Of a DNA stretch of 13,279 bases, positions 6,018 to 13,167 are shown one piece after another; the first letter of the stretch is position 1; each line of letters begins with the position of its first letter. Under the pieces are notes generated by a model, which searched no databases, was not told the origin of the DNA, and saw nothing but the letters and a program-made list of their open reading frames with translations. The stretch comes from Desulfocapsaceae bacterium (GTDB lineage: Bacteria > Desulfobacterota > Desulfobulbia > Desulfobulbales > Desulfocapsaceae). The DNA is taken from positions 1-13,279 of the forward strand of contig JAOZLO010000034.1 of assembly GCA_029934775.1 (NCBI GenBank), in the 5' to 3' direction. The position numbers and the translations under genes were made by a program.

Positions 6018-7307
6018 TTATTTCAAAAGTTCTCTGGGATCGGTGATTACTCCAGTAAGGGCGGCGGCGGCAGCTGAGTAGGGACTCATTAAGTGAACCA
6101 TACCGCCTTTTCCCATCCTGCCATTAAAATTCCGGTTTGTAGTTGATGCACAAACTTCACCTTCAGCAAGTACTCCAGAACTCATTCCCAGACAAGCCCC
6201 GCAGGTTGGGTTTAAAACACAAAAACCGGCGTCCATGAAAGTTTTAATGATTCCTTCTTCAAGAGCCATATTGTAGATTAGCGGGGTCGCCGGGGTTACT
6301 ACACCTCTGACATCTTCGGCTATTTTTTTTCCTTCAAGTATAGACGCAGCAGCCCTTAAATCTTCTATCCTGCCGTTGGTACAGGAACCAATATAAACCT
6401 GGTCAACAACAGTACCCGCCATTTCCTTAATATCTTTTACTTGATCCGGTCTGTAGCCATGGGTCACCTGAGGTTCCAAATCGGAAAAATCGAAATTAAT
6501 GATATCGGAATAGGTTGCATCAGGATCTGAATGCCACTTTTTATAATCTTCAACAGCACTATCAACTGACGAGTAATCAGATTTAATAAATGGCCATAAA
6601 TATTCAGCTGTTATACGATCAGGAAAGCAGATTCCGCACGTGGCACCAGCCTCTACCGCCATGTTGCAGAGGGTCATGCGGGCTGACATATTAAAAGAGG
6701 TAACTAAAGGTCCTGAAAATTCAATTACTTTGTCTGTTGCACCGTTGACAGATATATTTTTTATAATTGCCAGAATGACATCTTTTGCAGTAGTACCAGG
6801 TTTAAGGACACCTGAAAGATTAATTTTAAGTGTCTCAGGTGCTCTGAAAGAACACACCCCTTTGTATATACCAACTTCAAGGTCGGTTGTGCCAACTCCC
6901 GCTGCAAATGCTCCAAATGCACCATGGGTGCAGGTGTGTGAGTCCCCCATAATAACAGTATATCCAGGACGAATAAAGCCTTTTTCGGGGAAAAGCGCGT
7001 GACAGACGCCATTCGCACCAATATCAAAAAAATCCTTGATGCCATGACGTTTTGCCCACTCTCGCATAATTTTACCCTGAGTAGCAGTTTTGGAATCTTT
7101 AGCAGGTGAAACATGATCTATGACAGCTTTTATTTTTGTGCTGTCAAAAACCTTGTCCATACCTTTTTCAACCAGATCTAAAATTGCGATTGGGGTAGTA
7201 ATCTCATGGCATAGTACAACATCGAGATTAAGAACCATATTTTCCAGCGATGGTTTATCTCGTAAATGTGACTCGAAGATTTTTTCAGCTATTGTTTTCC
7301 CCATCAT
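6018..7307 (-). CDS. leuC: 3-isopropylmalate dehydratase-type large subunit (aconitase family)
   Basis: Catalytic subunit of the LeuCD hydro-lyase, holding a 4Fe-4S cluster with one open iron site. Cluster ligands are visible as C309 (IGSCTNGR) and C369/C372 (NPTCGACLG). Other aconitase-superfamily signatures are DHVSPAKDSKTATQG (64-78), VIMGDSHTCTHGAFGAFAAGVGTTD (118-142) and STTNRNFNGRMG (388-399). The 429-aa length fits the short archaeal-type LeuC/HacA group rather than the roughly 465-aa enterobacterial LeuC. Two consecutive ATGs open the gene; GGAG sits 5 and 8 nt before them, so either can serve. No leuA or leuB lies in this window, so a role in leucine synthesis rests on family membership; related enzymes act on homocitrate or other malate derivatives. 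Confidence 0.92.
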   Translation of the reverse strand: MMGKTIAEKIFESHLRDKPSLENMVLNLDVVLCHEITTPIAILDLVEKGMDKVFDSTKIKAVIDHVSPAKDSKTATQGKIMREWAKRHGIKDFFDIGANGVCHALFPEKGFIRPGYTVIMGDSHTCTHGAFGAFAAGVGTTDLEVGIYKGVCSFRAPETLKINLSGVLKPGTTAKDVILAIIKNISVNGATDKVIEFSGPLVTSFNMSARMTLCNMAVEAGATCGICFPDRITAEYLWPFIKSDYSSVDSAVEDYKKWHSDPDATYSDIINFDFSDLEPQVTHGYRPDQVKDIKEMAGTVVDQVYIGSCTNGRIEDLRAAASILEGKKIAEDVRGVVTPATPLIYNMALEEGIIKTFMDAGFCVLNPTCGACLGMSSGVLAEGEVCASTTNRNFNGRMGKGGMVHLMSPYSAAAAALTGVITDPRELLK

Positions 7308-7574
7308 ATAAACTCCGGTGTCTGTAAGTGTGAGATTGTCATTATTATTTTATCTGTGAAAAGTCAAAAGAAGGAAGGTAGATGCATTTTATATTAAAAA
7401 AAATCATCAAAAATGATGCACGATACAACAAAATTGACAACCTCGCTATTGTATTATGGAATCAATGAAACTGGTGCTCTGGAAAAGATGAGACAACAAC
7501 CGATAAAGTCGGTATAAACATTCGAGCATAAACGATACCTTCAACAGGAAAAAAGATCAGGGAGTTCATTTTAC
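7308..7574. other. Divergent intergenic region between leuC and the binding-protein gene
   Basis: Very AT-rich. It holds a 5-bp hairpin CATCA/TGATG (7405-7418) that reads into a T-run on the minus strand, and could be a weak attenuator in the leuC leader. On the other side ACCGA (7499-7503) pairs with TCGGT (7509-7513), overlapped by an alternative pairing GGTAT (7511-7515) with ATACC (7535-7539), in the likely leader of the binding-protein gene. A perfect -35 box TTGACA stands at 7434-7439 but no good -10 is at the right distance. GGAG (7561-7564) is the ribosome site for the gene at 7575, 10 nt from its ATG. Confidence 0.4.
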
Positions 7575-9365
7575 ATGGAATTTAAAAAGATCATTTTTGT
7601 AGTTCTTATTCTCATATACTCACCTACTTTACTTTTTGCTGCTCATGGAATATCCATTGACGGTTCTTTAAAGTATCCGCCTGATTTTAAGCAGTTTGAT
7701 TACACTTCTCCCGACTCTGTTAAAGGAGGAAAACTGATCCTCCATCAGATAGGCAGTTTTGACAAAATGAATCCTTTCACCCGTAAAGGTGAAGCACCTT
7801 ATGGTCTTGAAATGCTTGTTTTTGAGCCACTGGCTGTTGCAAGTCTAGATGAACCTTTTTCAGAATATGGTCTGATTGCTGAAAACATAGAACTCGCTGA
7901 AGATAAAATGTCTGTTACATATATACTTAACAAAAATGCCATATTTTCTGACGGTAGCCCCATAACAGCTGATGATGTTGCTTTTACCCTGGATATATTC
8001 AAAGGTGAGAAAGTCCATCCATTCTATCCTTTCTACTATAAAGATATCTCAGGATCTGAGATATTGGGCAACAGGAAGATTAAATTTAATTTTGCACGAA
8101 AAAATAGAGAGTTGCATCTTATTGCCAGTCAGATGCGTATTTTATCAAAAAGATTTTATGCGCAAACAGGTTTCGGGGATGAACAGGGGAGGAATATCCT
8201 GCAATCACCTCTAGCTTCAGGTCCCTATGTCGTCTCTCATATAAATCCCGGAAAAACAGTTACATACGAGAGAAATATGAAGTATTGGGCCAAAAATATT
8301 CCAGCCAGGAAGGGTATGTTTAATTTTGATGAGATAGTCGTTAAGTATTACAAGGATCAGACAGTTGCTCTTGAAGCTTTTAAAGCCGGCGAATTTGATC
8401 TCATCTCGATTAATATTGCCAAACAATGGGCCAGGGACATGAAGGGGCCAAAATTCACTTCCGGAATAATCAAAAAAAATAATTTCATTCATTCAAATAA
8501 CGCTGGAATCCAAGGTTTTTTGATGAATAGCAGGCGAAGTCTCTTTAAAGATCCCAAGGTACGGCAAGCCCTGGGGTTGGCTCTTGATTTCGAATGGGTA
8601 AACAAGGCACTTTTTCATGGACAGTATACCAGAACAAATTCATTTTTCAGTAATTCCCATCTTGCAGCAACCGGTTTGCCGGAAGGTCTCGAACTTGAGT
8701 ATTTAGAGCAGTACCGAGACAGTTTACCCGAAGAGGTATTTACGCAACCCCTTTCAGCACCGACAACTGATAAAAAAAATAACCTGAGAAGTCATCTTAA
8801 AAAGGCCAGGCAACTCCTCAGAGATTCAGGCTGGGAAATCGAAAAAGGGGTGCTGAAAAATAGAGATGGAAAGGCCTTTGAGTTTGATATACTGCTTGTA
8901 TCCCAGGCATTCGAAAGGGTAATGGCTTCGTATGTTAGAAATTTACAAAAACTTGGTATAAAAACACGTTACAGGACAATTGACCCGACATTGTACACAG
9001 AACGATTGAAAACATTTGATTTTGATATGATTGTCACTACATATGGCCAATCCCAGTCCCCCGGCAATGAGCAGCGTAATTACTGGCATTCCTCTGTTGC
9101 AGCAGTGAAAGGTTCTAAAAATTATGCCGGGATTGAATCCGCCATAGTAGATAACTTCGTTGAGAGGGTAATCTATGCTGAAAACAGAACACAATTAATC
9201 GCTGCCTGTAAGGCTCTTGACCGGGTACTCTGGTATGGATACTATCTGGTTCCGAACTGGTACCTGGGAAGTCATAGAATAAGCTACTATAACAAAATAA
9301 ATTTTCCGGCTCGGCTACCTCTCTATTACAGTCCTTTTGAACTCCTTATGACAACGTGGGAATAG
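7575..9365 (+). CDS. Periplasmic substrate-binding protein, SBP family 5, YejA-like
   Basis: Extracytoplasmic solute-binding protein of an ABC importer for peptides or peptide-like compounds. The 596-aa precursor starts with a signal peptide (MEFKKIIFVVLILIYSPTLLFAA, cleavage likely after FAA at 23; no lipobox cysteine, so a soluble periplasmic protein). The mature part opens HGISIDGSLKYPPDFKQFDYTSPDSVKGGKL, then GSFDKMNPFTRKGEAP, which is the YejA subgroup pattern. Family-5 landmarks are the FSDGSPITADDVAFTLD block (128-144), SGPYVV near 215-220, the D-P-KVRQALGLALD block and a C-terminal YEASP-like region that ends SPFELLMTTW. YejA works with YejBEF permease/ATPase subunits and in enterobacteria takes up antimicrobial peptides and microcin C; none of those genes is next to this one (tsaE follows after 105 bp), so its transporter must be elsewhere or it is shared. 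Confidence 0.88.
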   Translation: MEFKKIIFVVLILIYSPTLLFAAHGISIDGSLKYPPDFKQFDYTSPDSVKGGKLILHQIGSFDKMNPFTRKGEAPYGLEMLVFEPLAVASLDEPFSEYGLIAENIELAEDKMSVTYILNKNAIFSDGSPITADDVAFTLDIFKGEKVHPFYPFYYKDISGSEILGNRKIKFNFARKNRELHLIASQMRILSKRFYAQTGFGDEQGRNILQSPLASGPYVVSHINPGKTVTYERNMKYWAKNIPARKGMFNFDEIVVKYYKDQTVALEAFKAGEFDLISINIAKQWARDMKGPKFTSGIIKKNNFIHSNNAGIQGFLMNSRRSLFKDPKVRQALGLALDFEWVNKALFHGQYTRTNSFFSNSHLAATGLPEGLELEYLEQYRDSLPEEVFTQPLSAPTTDKKNNLRSHLKKARQLLRDSGWEIEKGVLKNRDGKAFEFDILLVSQAFERVMASYVRNLQKLGIKTRYRTIDPTLYTERLKTFDFDMIVTTYGQSQSPGNEQRNYWHSSVAAVKGSKNYAGIESAIVDNFVERVIYAENRTQLIAACKALDRVLWYGYYLVPNWYLGSHRISYYNKINFPARLPLYYSPFELLMTTWE

Positions 9366-9420
9366 TCATGCTCTTAGAACCAGTGGCTCATGTTTTCACG
9401 CCGGATTGCTGTTTATTAAT

Positions 9421-9435
9421 TGATAAAACTTATCA
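9421..9435. other. Small AT-rich hairpin in the 105-bp gap before tsaE
   Basis: TGATAA (9421-9426) and TTATCA (9430-9435) form a perfect 6-bp stem with a 3-nt loop. It has no T-run, so it is a poor terminator. tsaE has its own ribosome site GAGGG at 9461-9465, 5 nt before its ATG. Confidence 0.3.
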
Positions 9436-9470
9436 TTGGCTGCGATGACAGGTAGACCTAGAGGGTATTC

Positions 9471-9959
9471 ATGCTTGAGGATTTTTTGATAATACTTAAT
9501 AATCTTTATGATACTGAAAGACTAGGTGTTGCAATTGGTAAAATTAGCCAGGTAGGGGATTGCATCTGTCTCAATGGCAATCTCGGAGCCGGCAAAACAA
9601 CCCTGGCCCAGGCCATTGCTCTAGGATTAGAAGTTCCTCCGCACTGTTATGTTACGAGTCCAAGTTTTGTCATGATGCATGAGTATAGCGGAAGGATTCC
9701 TCTCTACCATATGGATTTTTATCGCCTGTATGACTCCGGTGATATTATTGATCTGGGTTTTGAAGAATACTTTTATCTTGATGGATTAACAGTTATTGAG
9801 TGGTCAGAAAGAGCGACAGACATTCTTCCCGAAGGTCGGCTTGCAATTGAAATTAAGCAAAAGGGTGAGGAGCAAAGAAGTGTTCATTTTTTTACTGAAA
9901 ATGAGGCTCTGGCAAGACGATATCGAAAAATGTTGTTCAATTTTAGAAAGACAATATAA
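9471..9959 (+). CDS. tsaE: tRNA threonylcarbamoyladenosine biosynthesis ATPase TsaE
   Basis: P-loop ATPase needed with TsaB and TsaD to transfer the threonylcarbamoyl group to A37 of ANN-decoding tRNAs. The 162-aa protein has the Walker A motif GNLGAGKTT (36-44), the TsaE-typical TSPSF segment (62-66), HMDFYRL (80-86) with the metal-binding aspartate, LGFEEY (95-100) and VIEWSER (108-114), all in the expected order. The N-terminal LYDTERLGVAIGKIS stretch is the usual helix before the P-loop. GAGGG lies 5 nt upstream. TsaB and TsaD genes are not in the window. The YcaO-TPR gene begins 27 bp after its stop, so the two are likely one transcript; in many genomes tsaE neighbours unrelated genes, so the link may be only positional. 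Confidence 0.94.
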   Translation: MLEDFLIILNNLYDTERLGVAIGKISQVGDCICLNGNLGAGKTTLAQAIALGLEVPPHCYVTSPSFVMMHEYSGRIPLYHMDFYRLYDSGDIIDLGFEEYFYLDGLTVIEWSERATDILPEGRLAIEIKQKGEEQRSVHFFTENEALARRYRKMLFNFRKTI

Positions 9960-9986
9960 ATAAAAAATGAGTGGATAATTAATAAA

Positions 9987-11735
9987 ATGAAAAAAAAATC
10001 TATTAAACTTCAGGATTGTTTCAAAACTTACACAACAGACCAGGATAAAGCAGTTACACCCGAAGAAACACTGCAATATTTTTATAAAAAGGTGAAACAA
10101 CTTGATCTTAACATTCTCAATGAGGTAAAGCGGATTGATAATGGTCGACTTGATATACCTGTGTATTTCAGTGTGTGCGGCGAGGATGCTTTATCCATGA
10201 CTGGAACAAAAAAACAGATGGGAAAAGGAGCGTCTGCAGTGCAGGCTGAAGCTTCCGCCTGTATGGAACTGGCGGAGAGGTTTTCATTTTTCTCGTTTAA
10301 GCACAATCCTGAAAATTTCCTCTCTGGAGATTATACAACAATGATTGGTGCGGGATACCCTGTTCTGGATATGAAATACCTCCTTGATTCGGTTCACGAT
10401 GCCCATACAGATGTAAAGGTCTTGCAGCAATTACTTGAAGAAATCCCGATGCAGTGGATCTGGGCAACCAATATAAGCCTGAATAAAGACGTCCTCATAC
10501 CTTTCTCGTGGTTCTATGCAATAAATGAATTTAATGGGCCATCCGCTGGAAATACCTATGAAGAATCGGCACTCCAGGGGATATGTGAAATAATCGAAAG
10601 GCACGTCTGTTCACTTGTTAACAATGAAAAAATTGAGACACCGAAAATTGATAAAGATTCAGTGTCAGATGAGGTAGCAAGAGCAGTATTGAAAAAATTT
10701 GAAGACAATGACATTGAACTTTATCTTAATGACTTCACTCTTGACACCGGGATCTGTACTGTAGGTGCCCTGGCAATTGACCGGACAACATTCCCAGGTA
10801 AAAGTGAGATAGTTTATACAGCTGGAACAACTCCTGATCCTGAAAAGGCAATAATTAGAGCTATAACTGAAGTTGCCCAGCTTGCAGGAGATTTCAACAC
10901 CAAATCCAATTATGTTGCCTCTGGGTTACCAAAACCTCTCTCCATGAATGAAGTAACGTATATGACTGAAACTCAGTCCACTACTTCAATTGAGAAAATG
11001 AGTAATCTATCGCATAATAATATGAGGATTGAAATTGATAATTGTATAGATGCATTAAAGAAGATCAATATGGAGATATTCATGATTGATGTTACTCATG
11101 ATGATTTGAAAATCCCTGCTCTGTATACAATTATTCCCGGTGCGCACTTCAGGGAGAGATCGAGAATAAATGATGCTGGACTTTTTGCAGCAAAATTACT
11201 GATGGATCTTGTGACGGATTCCAAGTTACTTGAGAAGAAATTTCGTGAAATGGAAAAACTCCTGCCACAGGCGTATTACCTCCAATTTTACAGGGGAAGA
11301 AATTTTTTAAATATGGATCTTCCAGAGGCAGCTATTGAACATTTTGACAAAGCCCTGGCACTTCAACCGGAACAGGAAGATTTACCCTATATATACTCAT
11401 TTAAGGGGAGTTGTTTAAAGGATCTTGGAAGAGTTGACGAGGCAATCGAAGTAGCAAAACAGGGACTGAGAGAAGATGAAGAAAGACCCGATTTACATAA
11501 CACTTTAGGGGTCTGCTATTTTAAAAAACAAGAATACAAAAATGCCATAAAACATTTCAAGCGGGCAGTTGATCTCAATCCCGCTTCAGGCATTGATTAT
11601 GCGAATCTTGGTGTCAATTATCATAAAATTGGCAAGAAAGAACTGGCAATTGAATTTTTGACGTTGGCTTTGACGCTTGATTCAACTCTTGACTTTGCCC
11701 ATGACCTGTTAACCCAGCTTACGGGGAAGGAGTGA
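9987..11735 (+). CDS. YcaO-domain protein fused to C-terminal TPR repeats
   Basis: YcaO enzymes use ATP to phosphorylate a peptide amide oxygen, leading to azolines, thioamides or amidines in peptides and proteins. The 582-aa protein has a YcaO core at about 50-410 with the ATP-binding pattern: GKG (79-81), EASACMELAER (88-98, with E94 and E97), YEESALQGICEIIERH (191-206, E201 and E204) and RAITEVAQ (291-298, E295). From about 428 to the end come roughly four TPR helical hairpins, for example AAIEHFDKALALQPEQ, HNTLGVCYFKKQEYKNAIKHF and YANLGVNYHKIGKKELAIEFL, probably for partner or substrate binding. It ends in TPR, not in the proline-rich PxPxP tail of azoline-forming YcaOs, and no TfuA, dehydrogenase or precursor-peptide gene adjoins. 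E. coli YcaO influences RimO-dependent S12 methylthiolation, so a housekeeping protein target is a fair guess. The ribosome site (GAGTGG) is weak; the start follows tsaE by 27 bp. Confidence 0.9.
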   Translation: MKKKSIKLQDCFKTYTTDQDKAVTPEETLQYFYKKVKQLDLNILNEVKRIDNGRLDIPVYFSVCGEDALSMTGTKKQMGKGASAVQAEASACMELAERFSFFSFKHNPENFLSGDYTTMIGAGYPVLDMKYLLDSVHDAHTDVKVLQQLLEEIPMQWIWATNISLNKDVLIPFSWFYAINEFNGPSAGNTYEESALQGICEIIERHVCSLVNNEKIETPKIDKDSVSDEVARAVLKKFEDNDIELYLNDFTLDTGICTVGALAIDRTTFPGKSEIVYTAGTTPDPEKAIIRAITEVAQLAGDFNTKSNYVASGLPKPLSMNEVTYMTETQSTTSIEKMSNLSHNNMRIEIDNCIDALKKINMEIFMIDVTHDDLKIPALYTIIPGAHFRERSRINDAGLFAAKLLMDLVTDSKLLEKKFREMEKLLPQAYYLQFYRGRNFLNMDLPEAAIEHFDKALALQPEQEDLPYIYSFKGSCLKDLGRVDEAIEVAKQGLREDEERPDLHNTLGVCYFKKQEYKNAIKHFKRAVDLNPASGIDYANLGVNYHKIGKKELAIEFLTLALTLDSTLDFAHDLLTQLTGKE

Positions 11736-11775
11736 TGACCTCAGTTTCTCGTTTTTTATGACAGAAAATAAGGAA

Positions 11776-11800
11776 TACGGTACTAAACCGTACCATTTCT
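11776..11800 (+). terminator. Probable weak terminator after the YcaO-TPR gene
   Basis: TACGGT (11776-11781) pairs with ACCGTA (11787-11792) around a 5-nt loop, followed by a T/C-rich run to about 11809. It lies about 40 bp after the stop codon. The tail is interrupted by C and A, so efficiency is uncertain. Confidence 0.45.
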
Positions 11801-11809
11801 TTCTATTTT

Positions 11810-11855
11810 AGTGTAGGTTCTCCTGGCCCAAAGGGCAGTATAACCAAACCACACT
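11810..11855 (+). promoter_or_regulatory. Stem-loop leader upstream of cobC
   Basis: AGTGT-A-GGTT (11810-11819) pairs with AACCACACT (11847-11855), nine pairs with one bulged A, enclosing a second stem GCCC/GGGC (11826-11829 with 11833-11836) extended by CT/AG. It ends 22 nt before the cobC ATG, a region with no Shine-Dalgarno. It lacks the conserved boxes and length of a cobalamin riboswitch. It may be a leader structure or part of another repeat. Confidence 0.4.
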
Positions 11856-11877
11856 CATTGAACAACCATATATAATA

Positions 11878-12474
11878 ATGAGCAAACTGTTGTATTTAAT
11901 GCGTCACGGAACCACAACTTTACATGGTCTGTATGTTGGCTCAACTGATGTTTCACTTAACCGGGAAGGAAGAGCGAAAGTTATACGAACAGGGGAAATT
12001 CTTGCCGGAGAACATATTGAACAGGTTTTCTGCAGTCCAATGAAACGATGCCGGGAAACTTTAGACCTCCTTCGTCTTGATGTTTCCTCAGAAATAGAAA
12101 AAGACCTCAGGGAAATTAATTTCGGGCGGTGGGAAGGACGCAGTTTCAAGGAGATTTCGAAAACTGATAGTGATCTCATAGAAGATTGGCGAGTGAACAG
12201 TGAATCTTTCTGCTTTCCTGAAGGTGAATGCGTAAAGGCATTTAACAGAAGGGTTGGTGCTTTTGCCCAAAAAGTAGCGACAGCATCTGGAAATCGGATA
12301 CTCATCGTTGCTCATGGCGGAACTATCCGACATCTGCTTTGCACTTTTTTGGGACTTGCTCCGGAAAAGAGGATGATATTTGACATACAGGCTGGAGCAT
12401 TCAGTATCGTCACACTTTATGATAATATTGGTGCCCTTACCGGTCTGAATGTAACACCCCACAAGGGGGTATAA
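11878..12474 (+). CDS. cobC: Histidine phosphatase, likely alpha-ribazole-5'-phosphate phosphatase CobC
   Basis: Branch-1 histidine phosphatase. Next to cobU the best assignment is CobC, which removes phosphate from alpha-ribazole phosphate (or the cobalamin phosphate) in the lower-ligand branch of B12 synthesis. In 198 aa the catalytic RHG is at 9-11 (phospho-acceptor H10), with a CSPMKRCRET block (52-61), EINFGRWEG (79-87) with the acid/base glutamates, PEGE (114-117) and the second histidine in VAHGGTIRHLL (144-154). That matches CobC more than general phosphoglycerate mutases, but substrate is inferred from context. The ATG is preceded by TATATAATA and no Shine-Dalgarno; the next methionine (residue 8) directly abuts RHG and is too late. 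The last six residues (TPHKGV) and the stop codon come from the interspersed repeat copy 2, so the original C-terminus may have been replaced. Confidence 0.85.
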   Translation: MSKLLYLMRHGTTTLHGLYVGSTDVSLNREGRAKVIRTGEILAGEHIEQVFCSPMKRCRETLDLLRLDVSSEIEKDLREINFGRWEGRSFKEISKTDSDLIEDWRVNSESFCFPEGECVKAFNRRVGAFAQKVATASGNRILIVAHGGTIRHLLCTFLGLAPEKRMIFDIQAGAFSIVTLYDNIGALTGLNVTPHKGV

Positions 12475-12608
12475 GTGCCATGGTGGTATATGTAAGTGCA
12501 TAATTTCAAATCACATTACTTGATTCGAAGTCGGAGTTTATGCCCTGGCTTCATAAGGGTGCTTATTTCTTGTTTTTCATTACAGCTTTTATGGAGTAAG
12601 GCACTAAA
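12452..12608 (+). repeat. Structured interspersed repeat, copy 2 (157 bp), between cobC and cobU
   Basis: Left 32 bp (12452-12483) are identical to 3293-3324 and the right block (12580-12608) matches 3406-3434 with one mismatch. The middle differs and is longer. The C-rich/G-rich hairpin (12456-12470) is kept; the second hairpin is degenerate. The long-range pairing of copy 1 survives as GGGTATAA (12467-12474) with TTATGCCC (12538-12545), one A-U/G-C position having become a G-U wobble. AGTGCC (12474-12479) and GGCACT (12600-12605) are the inverted closing arms. The left end overlaps the cobC coding end; the right end stops 12 bp before the cobU ATG. Confidence 0.75.
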
Positions 12609-12620
12609 AGGGTAAAGAAA

Positions 12621-13157
12621 ATGGCCAGATTGATCCTGATAACTGGAGGCGCCAGAAGTGGTAAGAGTTCCTATGCTTTAGGTGTTGCTGAGAAGATCTC
12701 AAAGAAAAAAATTTTTATTGCAACCTGCCCCCATCTGGATTCTGAAATGTCTGAGAGAGTTAGACGTCATACAGAAGAGAGAAAAGGAAGAGGCTGGCAG
12801 ACGATAGAAGAAGAAACTGAACTTGCAAATCTGTTCCCGGAAAAAGTTCAAGATGCTGATGTAGTTCTCATAGACTGTATAACCTTGTGGGTAAATAATA
12901 TTCTCTACAAGTCAGGAGAAGATAATATCGATGACTATGCAATATCCAAGCTTTGCAGCCTGTGGCTAGAAAAAACTGCTGAATATTCCGGTACTGTAAT
13001 ATGTGTTACCAATGAAGTCGGGATGGGAGTTGTTCCAGAGAATAGACTTGCCAGAAAGTATAGAGATCTTGTAGGCACCTGCAACCAGTTGATTGGAAAA
13101 ATCGCTGATGAGGTGGCCCTTGTATCTTGTGGTATACCGCTAGCAATTAAAAAATAA
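12621..13157 (+). CDS. cobU: Adenosylcobinamide kinase / adenosylcobinamide-phosphate guanylyltransferase
   Basis: Bifunctional enzyme of cobalamin nucleotide-loop assembly: it phosphorylates adenosylcobinamide and then transfers GMP to give AdoCbi-GDP, the partner of alpha-ribazole. The 178-aa protein has the P-loop GGARSGKSS (9-17), the guanylylated histidine at H50 in SERVRRHTEERKGRGW (H46 in Salmonella CobU), LIDCITLWVNN (83-93) as second nucleotide-binding motif, and TNEVGMGVVPENRLARKYRDLVG (130-152), the strongest family signature. Full length, ending GIPLAIKK. AAAAGGG at 12607-12613 lies 7 nt before the ATG and immediately follows the repeat. With cobC upstream it forms a lower-ligand salvage or assembly pair; cobS and cobT are not in the window. 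Confidence 0.95.
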   Translation: MARLILITGGARSGKSSYALGVAEKISKKKIFIATCPHLDSEMSERVRRHTEERKGRGWQTIEEETELANLFPEKVQDADVVLIDCITLWVNNILYKSGEDNIDDYAISKLCSLWLEKTAEYSGTVICVTNEVGMGVVPENRLARKYRDLVGTCNQLIGKIADEVALVSCGIPLAIKK

Positions 13158-13167
13158 TATCTATTAT

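Noticed and set aside
6640..7002. 120-codon plus-strand frame inside leuC
   Set aside because: Antisense shadow of a well-conserved gene.
7434..7462. Promoter for the binding-protein gene with perfect TTGACA
   Set aside because: The best -10 candidates are at spacings of 12 (TATTAT) or 15 (TATGGA), so no credible pair was found.
11736..11877. Cobalamin riboswitch before cobC
   Set aside because: The region is only 142 bp and lacks the B12-box and the other conserved blocks of the cobalamin riboswitch.
12088..12501. 137-codon minus-strand frame overlapping cobC and the repeat
   Set aside because: Shadow of cobC on the opposite strand, with no recognisable domain.
12475..12620. Cobalamin riboswitch before cobU
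   Set aside because: No B12-box; the same sequence stands before ssb, which is not a B12 gene, so it is a repeat.
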